From: Galdieria partita
Lineage: Eukaryota > Rhodophyta > Bangiophyceae > Galdieriales > Galdieriaceae
Assembly (NCBI GenBank): GCA_025991245.1
Contig: BQMJ01000031.1
Coordinates: 1 to 64,000, forward strand
Length of the DNA stretch: 64,000 nt
Direction: 5' to 3'
Positions 1-12,880 of the stretch are shown here, one piece after another. A program made the translations under genes and the position numbers. A model generated the notes under the pieces. That model searched no databases. It was not told where the DNA came from and saw nothing but the letters and a program-made list of their open reading frames with translations. Every line of letters starts with the position of its first letter. The first letter of the stretch is position 1.

Positions 1-565
1 AATAAACCCTAATAAACCCTAATAAACCCTAATAAACCCTAATAAACCCTAATAAACCCTAATAAACCCTAATAAACCCTAATAAACCCTAAATAAACCC
101 TAATAAACCCTAAATAAACCCTAAATAAACCCTAAATAAACCCTAAATAAACCCTAATAAACCCTAATAAACCCTAATAAACCCTAAATAAACCCTAAAT
201 AAACCCTAAATAAACCCTAATAAACCCTAAATAAACCCTAATAAACCCTAATAAACCCTAAATAAACCCTAATAAACCCTAATAAACCCTAATAAACCCT
301 AATAAACCCTAAATAAACCCTAATAAACCCTAATAAACCCTAATAAACCCTAATAAACCCTAAATAAACCCTAAATAAACCCTAATAAACCCTAATAAAC
401 CCTAATAAACCCTAATAAACCCTAATAAACCCTAAATAAACCCTAAATAAACCCTAAATAAACCCTAATAAACCCTAATAAACCCTAATAAACCCTAAAT
501 AAACCCTAATAAACCCTAAAACCTAAATAAAACCTAATAAAACCTAATAAAACCTAATAAAACCT
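1..565. repeat. Telomere repeat array at chromosome end
   Basis: Uninterrupted tandem copies of a 10-nt unit (AATAAACCCT) interspersed with an 11-nt form carrying one extra A (AAATAAACCCT). Over the last 50 bases the unit decays to AACCTAATAA-like copies. The C-rich strand runs 5' to 3' from base 1, as expected for the left end of a chromosome; the G-rich strand would be AGGGTTTATT(T). The unit looks like a plant-type TTTAGGG core with an inserted TTA. The two unit lengths are mixed, not blocked. I am confident this is a real telomere and not an internal repeat, because it starts at base 1 and runs directly into degenerate subtelomeric DNA. Confidence 0.96.
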
Positions 566-3500
566 GATGGTATCCCATAAGTAGACCGTAAACCCTCAGT
601 AAAATCTGAATAAGAAGGAAAAATGCATACTCCCTTCGGCCAGACTACATATATTTTGCAATTCATTTAGCTTTTTTTTCATATATGCATTCGAGGACCC
701 TCTTAATTTTATCAAGCTTTTTCTCCTTGCTTCTAATGTAATCAGCTTTGTCGCAAATTTTTTATGGGTATTTTGAAGATGACGTTGTGACTTCTTTTAT
801 TGGTTCTTTTTGGTTATGTTTTTATTTGAGTCTTCTTGCCAGATTACTTGAAATGTAAAGAAAATGTTTTCACTTTTCTTTTAATCAGTGGTTGTCCTTT
901 TGCTTTAGGCATTTTTCTGTTGTTTTGTGTTGATTAAAAATTTTAAGCGATTCACTTAAATGCAGTTTTTTTTGTTGTAACTGTAACTTTGACATTGTCG
1001 CCTTTTATTGACCAAGTTGTAAATCAAATTATTATAGCTTTTATTGCACATCGTTTTTCTTCGTTCTTAGTTAAAGCTCTATATATTGTGTAAAGGATCC
1101 TCGAGCTTTCTTATCATGGATGAATGTTCCTTTATTCATCCAGGTATTATTTTTCTATAGTATGTGAATTTGGATAACAATAGTAATAAACCTTAATAAA
1201 ACTTAATAAACCCTGATAAGAAAGTTCCCATTGCCCTGTACCAAAACATTCGCATTTGAAGATTTATTAGTTTTTCTGTCATCACTATGCATTAGTGAAT
1301 GAAAGTGAATTGGTTCTACCAAGACCTTTACTTTTGCTTTTGGTCTGGTGAAAGTAATTAATTCTCAAAACTGTATTTCTTGTTTTGCCAGCGATGAAAT
1401 GACTTGCCTTGAGCTATTTTTGCGTATTTTTGTATTTGTTGTTGATTACGGGAAAATCTGGAAATTTAGGGAAAATTTTGAGATTCTATTTTTTTGAGGC
1501 TTTTTTGCGTTTAGGTATTCCCTACCAAGACCTAATAGTAAACCATAACTAGACCGCATTGTAAAACCTCAGTAAAACTCGAATAAGAAAGAAAAATGCA
1601 TACTCTTCTTTGCCAGGCTACACATATTTTACGATTCATTTTTTTTATTGAATGGATCAGCGAAGAAAGTCCTTTAATTCTATCAATCGTTTTATATTTA
1701 CTTCTAGTAAAATGAATTAGGTAGCAAAATTTTCTAAGATTTTTTTTAATGGCCATATGACATTTGTTGTGTTCTTCATTTTGTTTATGCATTGGAGCTT
1801 TACTGCGTGAACACTTGAATCCCTGAAGAAAATTTTTCCATTTTCTCTTTAATTAGTGATCGTTTTTCTTTTTTTCAGGCATTTCTCTGTTGTGTTGCGT
1901 TGATTAAAAATTTTAAGCGGTTTGCTTCAATGAAAATTTTTCTTGGTTGATTTTAGCCTTATTAGCCTCCTCAATTTTTCACAAAATTTACAGCAAATTA
2001 TTAAATCTTTTATTACCGACCTTTTTTCTTTCTTTTTATTGAAGCCGTATTCATCCAATGTAGAACCTTTTTGATTTTCTATATTGGTTGGATGTTCTTT
2101 TAGTCATCCTATTAATATCTTTCAAGGGTATCTGTTTTTTGATAAGAAAAGTTATATAACTTAGTAAGCCTGATAAGTAAAATTCCCATTGCCCTGTACT
2201 AGACCATTCGTATTTGAACATTTATCCAGGTCTTGATCATCTCAATGCATTGGGAAAGAAAGCGAATTGGTTCTATCAAGACCTTTACTTTCGCTTTTAG
2301 TTTCGTAAAAATAATGAATTCTCAAACTGTGCTACTTTTTTGCCAGCGATCAAATGACTTGCCTTGTGGGCTATTGCTGCGTATGTTTGTATCTCTTGGT
2401 TGCTACGGGTATTTAGGTAAAATTTTAGGATGCTATTTTTAATTCAAAGCCCTTTCTAGCTAGGGAATTTCTCTGTTGCTTCGCACTAATTCGAAATGTG
2501 AACTTTTTCGAAATGGTGAGCGTTTTTCTTCAATGGTTCCTTTTTCTTGTTGTTAGCATTATTACCTTCGTTCTTAATTGAACGAGTGGTACAGTAAATA
2601 AATATTCTTTTTTTCACATTGTGATACTTCGCTTTACCTGTTATTTGTGCCGAATGTATTTAGTAAGAAGTCCTTTTGGTTTCTGGTAATGGACGAATTT
2701 ACCTTCATTGACCCTGTTAATACCTTCCTATAGTATTTGAACTTTTATGTAAATATGCATATTTAACTAGAAATTATACCCTAATCAAGCATAATAAAAC
2801 AAAAAGAAGGGAATAATGTTTATTGCTTTCAGCCAAGAAATATCTAGTTTTTGATTCATTGCACTCTAGTAGTATCAAAGGAGGAGTGTGCAGAGTTTAG
2901 TGTTTATGTCTGGTTTCTTATTTATGTTTTTTGCCAAAGAATAGTTACGTCTTGTTTTATTTTTTATGCTCGTTGTGCTTCTGACCAAGGTTGGTTTCCT
3001 GTACGCTACACTTTGTTCAAGCTTTTTTTGGATTGGAAACTAGACTTAGTTGTTACATTCCTCATTTAGTTGAGATTTTCTTTGAAGTTCACAAATTTTT
3101 GCTTCTTTAGTGTTGTTTCGAGAATTTAAGTGATTCGTTTGAATGGTACCCTTCTGGTGTCATAAGTGTAAGGCGCGAGCATGTACGTGAACAAGTCGTT
3201 GCAACAGTAAAGCAATCTGACACTATTAACATTTTCATTTCTTTGTTTTTTACTGCTTTCATTGTTGTTTTCAAGGATTGCCCCTCCTCTGTACTACTTT
3301 TCCTCCAATGAGAAAAAAAATATTTTTTCATCTGTATTTCAATGTGGTTTAGTTACTAAATTTAGTTTCATCAAAAGTATTGTATTTTTTTTCTCTCTGA
3401 GCAGTTTGCTGTAACTTCTTTACTTCGTTTCGCACGGTCGACAAATATCTGCTGGACGAGAACAGGTTCAAGGTACTGATGATGTAAGGAACATACGGAA

Positions 3501-6060
3501 ATTCTTCAATGTATTCTCAAGTTTCTATTTCTTTATATGCTTATTATTCTATGGCTTCCTTGTAAATTTGGTATTTGTGTTGTTCCTTTAATAAACTTTA
3601 GAAACAAGTGTAGCCCTTATAATACAAAAATTGCCTTTTCCCCTTTGATATATTGCATAAACTTTTCTTCAATACCGTTTCATAATGCCAATATAGTTGA
3701 ACTGAAACTGAATTGCTGAAATCTTTCTTGTGTGATATTTTTTCCTTATAGCTCTATTCGAGGTATATTTTGCATAAGTACTTGGAAGCGTATAGAGAAT
3801 GCTTATATTTTGCTTTTAACTGGTGTTTGTCCTTCTTTTGTTGAGGCACTTTTATGTACCCAATAATAATCCTTCAGTAAAACCTCAATAAGAAAGAAAA
3901 ATGCCCATTCCCTTCTGCCAACCTACACATATTTTACAATTCAGTGCATTTTTTCTCTTAATTGCATTTCAAACGAAAGTTTCTTAATTCTATCAAGCCT
4001 CTTCGTTTGCCTTTAGTCTGGTATAATGAGTAGCAAATTTCACTGAGTGTTTGGTGGCGTTTTGGAGACTGTTCTTGTATGTTATTTTTCCATTATATTT
4101 GTATTTGAGATATATTGCATGAATACTCGGAAACGAAAAGAGAAAGTTTATATTTTGCTTTTAACTTATGATTGTCCTTCATTTGTTTAGGCATTCTCAT
4201 GTCGTGTTGTGTTGGTTTAAAATTTCAAGTGGTTTGTTTGATTGAAATTGTTTTTGGGGTGATTGTTGCCTTGAAACCGTCGTTTTTCATTGATTTGGTT
4301 GTGGAGCCATTTATAAAAGATTTTTTTTTCTGGTTTTTACTTATTCTTGTGAAGCCGTATTCATTGGATGAAGGATTTTTTTGCGTTGTTCTGATGGATG
4401 AATGTTCCTTTTTCTATCCTGGTAGTTTCTTTCTACAGTATGTGACTTTTGTTAGAAACAGTAATAAAATTGAAAAAAATTAATCAACCCTGAAATATAA
4501 TTCCTATTGTCCTGCTCCAGGTCATTCGCATTTGAAGATTTATTAGGAAATCTCGGTGCATTGGAGTGAAAAAACGAATTGGTTCTATCAAGATCTTTAC
4601 TTTTGCTTTTAGTTCCGTAAAAGTAATTAATTGTCAAACTGTGCTGCTTGTTTTGCCAGAGATCAAATGACTCGCCATGTGAGCTATTTCTGCGTATGTT
4701 TGTACTTTGTTGTTTGCTACGGGTGTTTAGGTAAAATTTTCGGATGCTATTTTTAGTTCAAGGCCCTTTTGAGTTAAGGAATTTCTCTATTGTTTTGCAA
4801 TAATTCGAAATTTTGAGCTGTTTAGAAATTGTGAGCATTTTTTTTGAATGGTTGCTTTTTTGTTATTGTTAGCATCATTACCTTCGTTCTTGATTGACTC
4901 ATTGCAAATCAATTGTTTTTTTTCATATTATGATATTTTGCTTCGTGTTTTATTTGTGCCGAATCTATTTGATGAAAAATCCTTTTCGTTTTTGATATTG
5001 GATAAATTTACCTAGAATCGCCCAGTTAATATATTCCAATAGTATTTGAACTTTTAGGTAAATATGCATATTTAACTTGAAATTATACCCGAACGAAGGC
5101 TAATAAAACCAAAATGACGAAAAAATGCTTTTTGCTTTCGTCCTGGACATACCTAGTTTTTCAATTCACTGAGCTCTAGTAGTCTCAAAGTAGGAGTGGG
5201 CAGAGTCAATTGTTTGTGTGTGGTTTCTTACTTTTTTGCCAAAGAATAGTTACGTATTGTTTTTTTTTTTTATGCTTGCTGTGCTACTGACCAAGTTTTG
5301 TTTCCTGTCAGCTACATCTTGTTTAAACTTTTTTTGGATTGAAAACTGGAGTTAGTTTTTTACATTCCTTCTTAAATTCAAATTTTATTAAAAATGCAGA
5401 ATTTTCTGCTACTTTTGTATCGTTTTGAGATTCTAGGTGGTTCGTTTAAATGGTACCCTTCTAGTGACGTTAGTCTAAAGTGCAAGAAATGTACGCGAAC
5501 AAGTCGTCGCAAAATTAGAACAACCTGCCACCATGTAACATTTTCATTTCTTTGTATTTTCTGCTTTCATTGCTGTTTTCATGGATTGTCACTCCGTTTT
5601 ACTACTTTTCTTCCAATGAGAAAAAAAACATTTTTTCTTCTGTATTTCTATGTGATATAGTTACTAAATTCCCTTTCATCAAAGGTACTGTATTTTTTTT
5701 TCTTTGTGAGCAGATTGCTGTAACCTTTTTACTTCGTTTCACACGGTCGAGAAATATCTGCCTGACGAGGACAGATTCATGGTACCGATAATGTAAAGGA
5801 CAAGTGGTACATAAAAATTTTTCAATATATTCTCAAGTTTTTATTTATCTAAATGTTTTTTCTATGGATTTTTTCTAAAATTTGTTTTTGTATTGTTCCT
5901 TTAATAAACCGTATAAAGAAAGTGCTAAACTGGCATTGCAAAATTCGCCTATTCTCCGTTGATATATTTCATAAATTTCTCTTCAATACCTTTTTTTAAT
6001 GCCGATGTGATAGAACTGGAACTAAAATGCTGAAATCTTTTTTCTTTTTTTATGCTGTCA
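566..6060. repeat. Subtelomeric tandem repeat, long units (three diverged copies)
   Basis: Three diverged head-to-tail copies are visible. Landmark one, AATAAGAAGGAAAAATGC-like followed by CAGACTACACATATTTT-like sequence, occurs near 609, 1580 and 3891. Landmark two, TTCCCATTGCCCTGTAC-like followed by CATTTGAAGA, occurs near 1225, 2180 and 4500. Landmark three, AAATATGCATATTTAACT, occurs near 2751 and 5060. Landmark four, CACGGTCGACAAATATCTG-like, occurs near 3432 and 5742. The offset between copies two and three is about 2310 bp at every landmark; the first copy is shortened to about 970 bp. Short telomere-like stretches (about 1178-1215 and in the later copies) sit inside the units. The copies are too diverged for coding, and the short open frames here are not shared between copies. 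No gene is supported. Confidence 0.85.
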
Positions 6061-9000
6061 CAAGTGTTGAAATTTCTTTAAATTTTTATGCATTAGTGAC
6101 ATAGCAGCTTTTTCGTTGAATTTCTCTTTTCACATAGTTGCTATATAGTAGCGATAATGATATTTTTTTATTAATTTCTCTTATTAAGGTCGTTGCTGTC
6201 TTCAGTGTATACATAATAATGTTCTTTCAGTTTGAATAGACTCGAAACTTTTCTTTCGATTGCTTCACCATGGTCTTCATGACTGAATCTTACTGTATGA
6301 GAATCGTCTTTAAAAGTCTGTCTTATATAGCAGAATTCTACGTATCGTTATTTAGTCACTTTATTGTATTTTACGCTACAGTGCTATTGAAAATTTAACC
6401 ATTTGGTAAAGTATTTTTTGCTTTTGTACTATCTAGAGGTAATACTTGTTTCATATGTGAGTAGCCTTACTTGAAGTATAGTGTCACTACACATATTTAG
6501 CGAAAGGTAAACAAGACTTATGCTATTCTTGAATCCTTAAAAACAGAGCTTTATGTTTGGATAGAAACATTTTTAGCCTTTTTTTTATCTATTCTCAACA
6601 ATGTCAAACTCCAAATCAATCTGTTGGTTTTTCATGTGCGTACTCTTATGCCATAGATTTTTGTTCTATTGTTATTTTATAAGAATGACTGAATTAGGAG
6701 ATTCAATCATCGTTTAGGCTTTTTGTTCACATTTAAAAACGTTGACTTTCTTTATCCTTTCTCTTGTAGTACTACTGTCTCTTTTTCTTTTGTGGTTTCT
6801 GTCTTATAATCCTTGAATGTGTAATGAAGTTTTCCTAGGTTTTATTATACCTATGTACTAAACTGTTTGAGATAAGAATATATTGACTTTTTCTGTAGGC
6901 GGATTTGTTCTACTCTTTTTTTAACTAAATTGTGCATTATCACCTACTATTTACCCCCGTGAACAACTAGAAATACTGATGCCATAAAGGACAAATAATT
7001 TATTGAAATTCTTCAATTTTTTCACTTGGGTCGACCTTTCTAAATTCTTTCTTTTTCTATAGACTCTATTCGAGACGAAATTTTTATCGCTCTTATAATG
7101 AACCGTAGATAATTTTAGAAAAACAGTTTAACTCTTTTTTTATTTGAAAACACACGACTTTCCATTTCTTTTTCTAAAAAGCATGCGTTTTTCTCAATTC
7201 ACTAGATCGTCGTAAAAGAATCTAATAGAGTATAAAATTAAGTGGTGTAGATTCGGTTAAATTCTTTTGAAATTGTGTCAACATTCTTGAAGTTTTTTTT
7301 GATTTTGCTAATTTATCTCGAGTGACAAAGTAATTCTTCCTTTGAAGTCTTTTTGAAACCACCCCCACAGTTGTATTGGTGATATCCAATTCTTCCATTT
7401 GTTTCGCTTTTATTGAAGTTTTTAATTTTTTGGGGGAGCTGCGCAATTTGGTTATGAATTTGATGTATTGCGAAATCTAAATCTGGAAATTTTTACACCT
7501 AGCGTATTGCATGGCTTGTTTCACTATAGTCGTTTTTGATATTGAAAAGCGACAGTTTTTCGAAAAGTCGAATCTTGCAACTGTTGGTTGTTACTATGTG
7601 GTATCTTTTATCAGACACTTCTTTTTTGTAAAAAAAAATTTTTTTCTTTCTTATGGTAACTGCATCCATTTTGTTCTATTTTATGTTGATCGACATTATA
7701 TTATACACGAATTGTACTGTTGATATATATAAGAAAGATAAAGCAAGCCATGCATTTGCCATAAACAAGCCTCAAATGAATTAAAACGTAAGCAATCTAG
7801 CCACAAAAATTCAATGTTGGTCTGTAGCAACTTGAATATTACATGCTTTATGTCAGTTTGACTATGCTTTGAATAACAGCTTGTAGGGAAACATATCTCT
7901 CAAGAGCACCTTTCCTCCATGAGTTTGTTGTATTTTTATTCTTGTTCTTCGAAATCATCCTGTTGTTTTTGTTTCTTTCCTTCTTAAATATATAAAATTT
8001 CTCTTAAGTATTTCAATTTGACATAAGTACTGGATTGTTTCCGACTGAGAACATCGGAGGCTTTTCTTTGAACATGCATTTTGGACACTTCTTACTATCT
8101 TTTGCATTGTCGGTTAATGTCCGCTCAAGAGAAAAATTAGAGATATACTTATTCAATAAAGACAAGTAGTATATTAGAATTCTTTAACTTTCTAGAGATT
8201 CTATTTCTCTTGCTGTCTTTCTTTTCTCTATGGGTTATTTTCAAAATCGATATCTTTATCGTTCACTTATTAGTCTATAAGTGTACCAGAGAAAGAAACG
8301 TTACAAAGGTCTAATAAAAAAAGAATTGTCTAGTGTCCTCTGACATACGTCACGTGCTTTCCTTCAATGAATTATGTTCTCGTGAAACCAATGTTATAAA
8401 GCAAAGAATTATTTAATAATTCAAATATTTTGACTTACCTTGTTGCTTTCATATTGGGTAGTGTTTAAGTTTTGTTTTGTTTGTTGATCCATTCGTGTCA
8501 ATTCATCTTCGCCTATGAAATCTTCATCTCCTAACATACTCGTGCACTTGTACCGCTTTTGACTGATCATGAATTTTCTCTAGTACTTGTTTTAGGAAAA
8601 CGTTTTCATTTGTTTGGAGCCAACATAATTCATTATTTACTTGAAATGTTGCTAAACTAAATTGGCTCCGTTTCTTGCATCTCCCGTATCAGAGCCCTTT
8701 TCGATTCACTGACAGTGGTTTGAAAAGTACAACCTTGTTTTGCCTTATGGTTTCTTTATGCTGTCTTATCTATCACTTAGCAATTTGGCAAAACAGGGTT
8801 TTATTTTCTTATGATCATTGTATACTTCTTATTTCATTCTGTGAGTATCCTTGTATACTATTATGCTACTTTGCTGGTGGTATACATATTGAACCAAAAG
8901 TAAGCCATACCATACATATGCCATAAAAAAGGCTTTCAATTGAAACAGGCAGTTAACAATGACAGCATTAATATTCCATAATCTGCTGTTCTTCCTCTTT

Positions 9001-9200
9001 CTTGTTGCTTAGTGTCTATCTGGTCTCTATTTTGGGCGATAACTATTAGAAAATGATATCACTGCGTGGCATTTTTCATTATTGGTCATATTGTACTCTC
9101 ACTCTTTTTCTCTACAATCAATTTCTCCTTCCTTGCTTTCTTAGCTTTTAATACTTTTTTATTCTTTTACTATGATTACATAATATTTTGGTTTCTTCCT
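6061..9200. repeat. Subtelomeric tandem repeat, short diverged units
   Basis: Strongly T-rich on the + strand with no supported gene. A second repeat period is visible. An ATAAAGGACAAATAATTTATTGAAATTCTTC-like stretch near 6985 recurs near 8158. An AAGCCATGCATTTGCCATAA-like stretch near 7745 recurs near 8902 as a diverged copy. Both offsets are about 1.16 kb. The first landmark also resembles the ends of the long units near 3480 and 5790, so these short units look like decayed, deleted derivatives of the same family. Open frames of 60-85 codons occur but show no family resemblance and are not kept between copies. Confidence 0.6.
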
Positions 9201-12200
9201 AGTTTTTTTCTCTAGAATTTTCTATTTGAAACTCGTTGTTACGGAAGTCCTCCAATCGAAATTCTATTTCTTCCATGATTACCATAAGAAATTTCAATAC
9301 GTTTTGCTTTTCATACTTATCTAGAGTTTAAATCGGTACTTGGAGGACAGAAATTAAATGAATGCCTTCTACTGAGGTAAATATTCATTTCTACGTTTTA
9401 ATAGGGAGCAAGAACAAGATTGAGACTAGCAGTCTTTGTTAACGGCTCAACTTGAAATACTGTGGTATTTGAGACACTGCAGGAGAAGCTCTACTTGTAA
9501 ATATTCTAGTGTACTTGCAAACTGGATCAAGAATTTCCAACTATGTCATGTATGCAAAAATGCACCATAGAGATTTTGAATCAATCGTTGGTCTTTCCTC
9601 AACTTTTCCAGAGGACAATGGAGTATGAAAGAAGAGCTTGGTAAGTTCGATTCCTTTACTCCTCCATTTCTGTTGATTTCGACCACTACTTATTGTTATA
9701 TTTACAAATAAATATCAGTCTAGCCATTTTTTAGACAGTTGCAGCTTACTCTTGGATAATCGTGAAAAACTAGTCATACATCAGAAAAACACATTTTCGT
9801 AGATACAAACTATTTCCTACAGCCTTTTGACACAAATATCTGCTTTAAAAGAATTTCGAAAAATTTTTGAATTTTGTCGAGAATTGGCTACGTAGAACAA
9901 AACACAGCCCATGACAGCCAAAAGGCAATAGAGGAAAGTGAGGGAAAATGAATCAATGAACCCTCATGTGAACTCAAATAACTGATTACTGGGTTTCCCA
10001 ACGACCCAGCTTGGATTCTAATTCTGCCTAGTAAAATCTACAATGTAACAAGTTTTTCATTTGCAACACAATCTACTAAGGTTCTATATACTATTTGCTA
10101 ATATTGTTTTCACAGATATCACTTTCTAATTTAGTCTCTTGTAAAGAAGAGAGGTTTCTTTGTAAAATTGCATTTCTTCTCGTTGAGTGTGTATGGTTTT
10201 TGAATATGTAATATTTTCCAGGTACTATTTTAGGTGTTTTTGATGTTAATCTTTTTCCTCTTTCACATCACAGTGTAATTGGAAATGATTTCAGCATTGT
10301 GCATTATAGACAACTTTATAGTTTTAATGTATTTTAATCCGAACTTTTTGTATGGTCCGCTTTTATATGTTTTCCTAATTGTTTTAATTCGCCACTGGGT
10401 TATATAAAATTCGCAAACTTTTTCTTCTCTTAGACTTCCTGTAATTTAGAAATTTGATTGTGTTTGGCCTAAGAAATCCACATTTTAGAATAATTCAGAT
10501 TGGCTGATTAGTAAAACTTGAATGGTCAATTCTAGTCTTTGCCTTTTTTTAAGAATTTGCGTTGATTTTTTTGAAGTCTCTCTGTTTTCGCCTTTGTGAC
10601 TCAAAATGGCTAAACCTTGAGTTTCTCGCCTCTCCTGAATTGGGTTAAAGCATATGCAAATTGCCAAGATTCGATTTCTTAGATATCGTCAATTGTATTT
10701 TTCTTCTATAATGGTCTTTTTTGTGCTGTGTATTGCAGTTGGTGTTTGTCTTTCTTTCTTCGCTAAAAGTCTTTCTCGTTTGTATATAAATGACAAGTTA
10801 ATTTGTCTATAAATGAAATTACGTGTAGTGTACATTTTTTATTATCAATTGAAAGGAAAAAATTCCTTGCCTTTCAGACATTTTCATCATTATGACAATC
10901 CAAATGTTGGCTAGAGTTCTTCTTGTATAATTAACCAGTCACGAAATTCAGCGTGTATTCATTCACGGAAGCTAGACTTCTACGAAAATAAAATTTTAGC
11001 AACCGTACCCACCAGTATGAAGATCGATCGTTCAAGTAAACAGGGCATCAAGAATAAAATATTCATGTCTTGCTCAATTTTGCTTTGCAACGTAGGAAGA
11101 TCCTGGAATATCTTGCACATATATATAGGAATGTTGCTCAATCGAGTAATTTAATATGCTGAAAGAATCGCTGTGTCTAAAATTAGCGATGTATTTATAA
11201 ATTCGTGGACAGTTGTCAGTTTGCATACTTTGTGCTTGTCAGCCTTTTTATAGAATTGTACGTTGCATAGCTGGTTATGATTTCCCAATAGAAAGACAGA
11301 GCTATTTATGTGCCAAAAGTAATACTATTCAAACAATATCCTTTCAAAAACTGTGTCTCACAAACTGTCAACTGCTGAGTATTTATAGACTTGAGCACAA
11401 AAGACTACGGTAGCTATTCCAAACATACACTATGCCGACGAGTTGCGAAGCCTTTCTTTTGTGAAAGTTTTTCCCATCAGACACTCTTTTTCTTCCAAGT
11501 CTTGTTTCGAATTTGCATCCTTCAAGTGACCTCGTCAAGTAAGATTAGCAAACAACGACGTAAAGATGCTTCAAAGTGGGTGTACAAACTCTGTTCACCT
11601 CCGTTTTCGAAACAGCAACTCACAGTTGAACTGCGCAGTTGAGTTGCCACGAGCCAATCTCCCCATTCCATTTGGACAATAGATTCTCAATATACAAAAA
11701 CTGACAATGACAAGAATCGTTTTTGTGAAGAACCAAAGAGAATCAACTCAGAATATACTCCGATTGTTACAAACGATCTTGGTAATTGCTCCACGAGAGA
11801 GAGTCCTCTTCTGTTGTTCACAGGACAACAATTAGTAGTACAATTCAATTGGAAAAACCAAGTTACAATGGAAGACTAGAGTGGGACAAGGATTCAAGGT
11901 CAAAGACTATTTGGAGCCTTTGTGCCGACTGGTTCCCCACTACTCCGCAGGGTCAACGTCTTCAAACAGACCAGACACTAAAGATCAACAAATTCACTAA
12001 CAGAACTAAGTTGCATTCGACAGGAACTTGGAAGCGACTTTAAGGTTCAAGTCAAGTCGTTGACTGGAAACGAACAAACCAAACCGGGCCTTGGCTGGTA
12101 TTTCAAAAAGTGCGAAATCATAAAACCTCAAAGTTTGGTCGTACTAAAAAGTTCTTCTCTAAATTCAACTACTTATATTTTCATAAAAAGGAACAATTTT

Positions 12201-12880
12201 ATCGACTTCAAAGTAACAAAGCAACTACAGCCACAGTTGAGCAAAACAATCACAAAGAGAGATTGGGCAAAGTGACGTTGAAGAGTCTTCGAGTACCGTC
12301 AAAAGTGCACACGCCATATAGTTTCATATGTACCTAGTGAAAACTTTCCAAGGGAACCTTCCACTCAAAGTTTTACCTAGAATACTATTGATTCTCTAGT
12401 GTTGCATTATTTGAAGAGCCGTTATGCTAGAATGAGTGTCGTCATACCCCCGAGAGTAAAGCCCGCCATTGTATAGTGAGATAAACTCATCTTTGTTGTT
12501 TACCTTGGAGATTTACTGGCTTCAGGTTGATTTGGAGAACATTGAGCTCTAGTCGATAGGAATCATTTCAAAAAAGTATAATCTGCCATTTTCAAGAAGA
12601 AGGGCGTGTTTCCCACAACTTGGAACGATTGGGTGTGTAGTTGCCAAGTTGTCATAGAGAAATTTCGTCGAGTGAACACTTGTGCTGATCAATGTCTAGC
12701 TGAACTGTTTGGAACTTGGAGGACTGTGAATTTTGTGTTACAAGTATCAAGGACTTTTTAGACTTTTGCAGATGTGAGTTTAAACAATCTGGTCGAGTGT
12801 TTCAATTATCAACAAAACGTGATTCAAGTACACATTGGAAGTGACACATGTATATAATTTGTATTTTACCTACAAGTATG
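9201..12880. other. Gene-poor subtelomeric stretch, no supported gene
   Basis: No complete gene is recognised. The strong T bias fades from about 9.3 kb, and from about 11.2 kb the + strand carries several open frames of 65-85 codons (11213-11413, 11391-11642, 11786-12043, 12060-12337) that overlap in different frames without convincing splice joins. A short stretch near 11905 reads like the KxYLEPL segment of the NTPase gene at 13845, and the sequence at about 12640-12880 faintly resembles that gene's 3' flank. It may therefore hold the remains of an older copy of the downstream duplicated block. That last point is a weak visual match only. Confidence 0.4.

Noticed and set aside
1-565. Regular short repeats resembling a CRISPR array
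   Set aside because: Units are contiguous without unique spacers and sit at the sequence end; this is telomere DNA.
566-9200. Many 60-100 codon frames in the subtelomere, including hydrophobic ones rich in Phe and Leu
   Set aside because: T-rich DNA yields Phe/Leu/Ile-rich frames by chance; none is conserved between the tandem copies.
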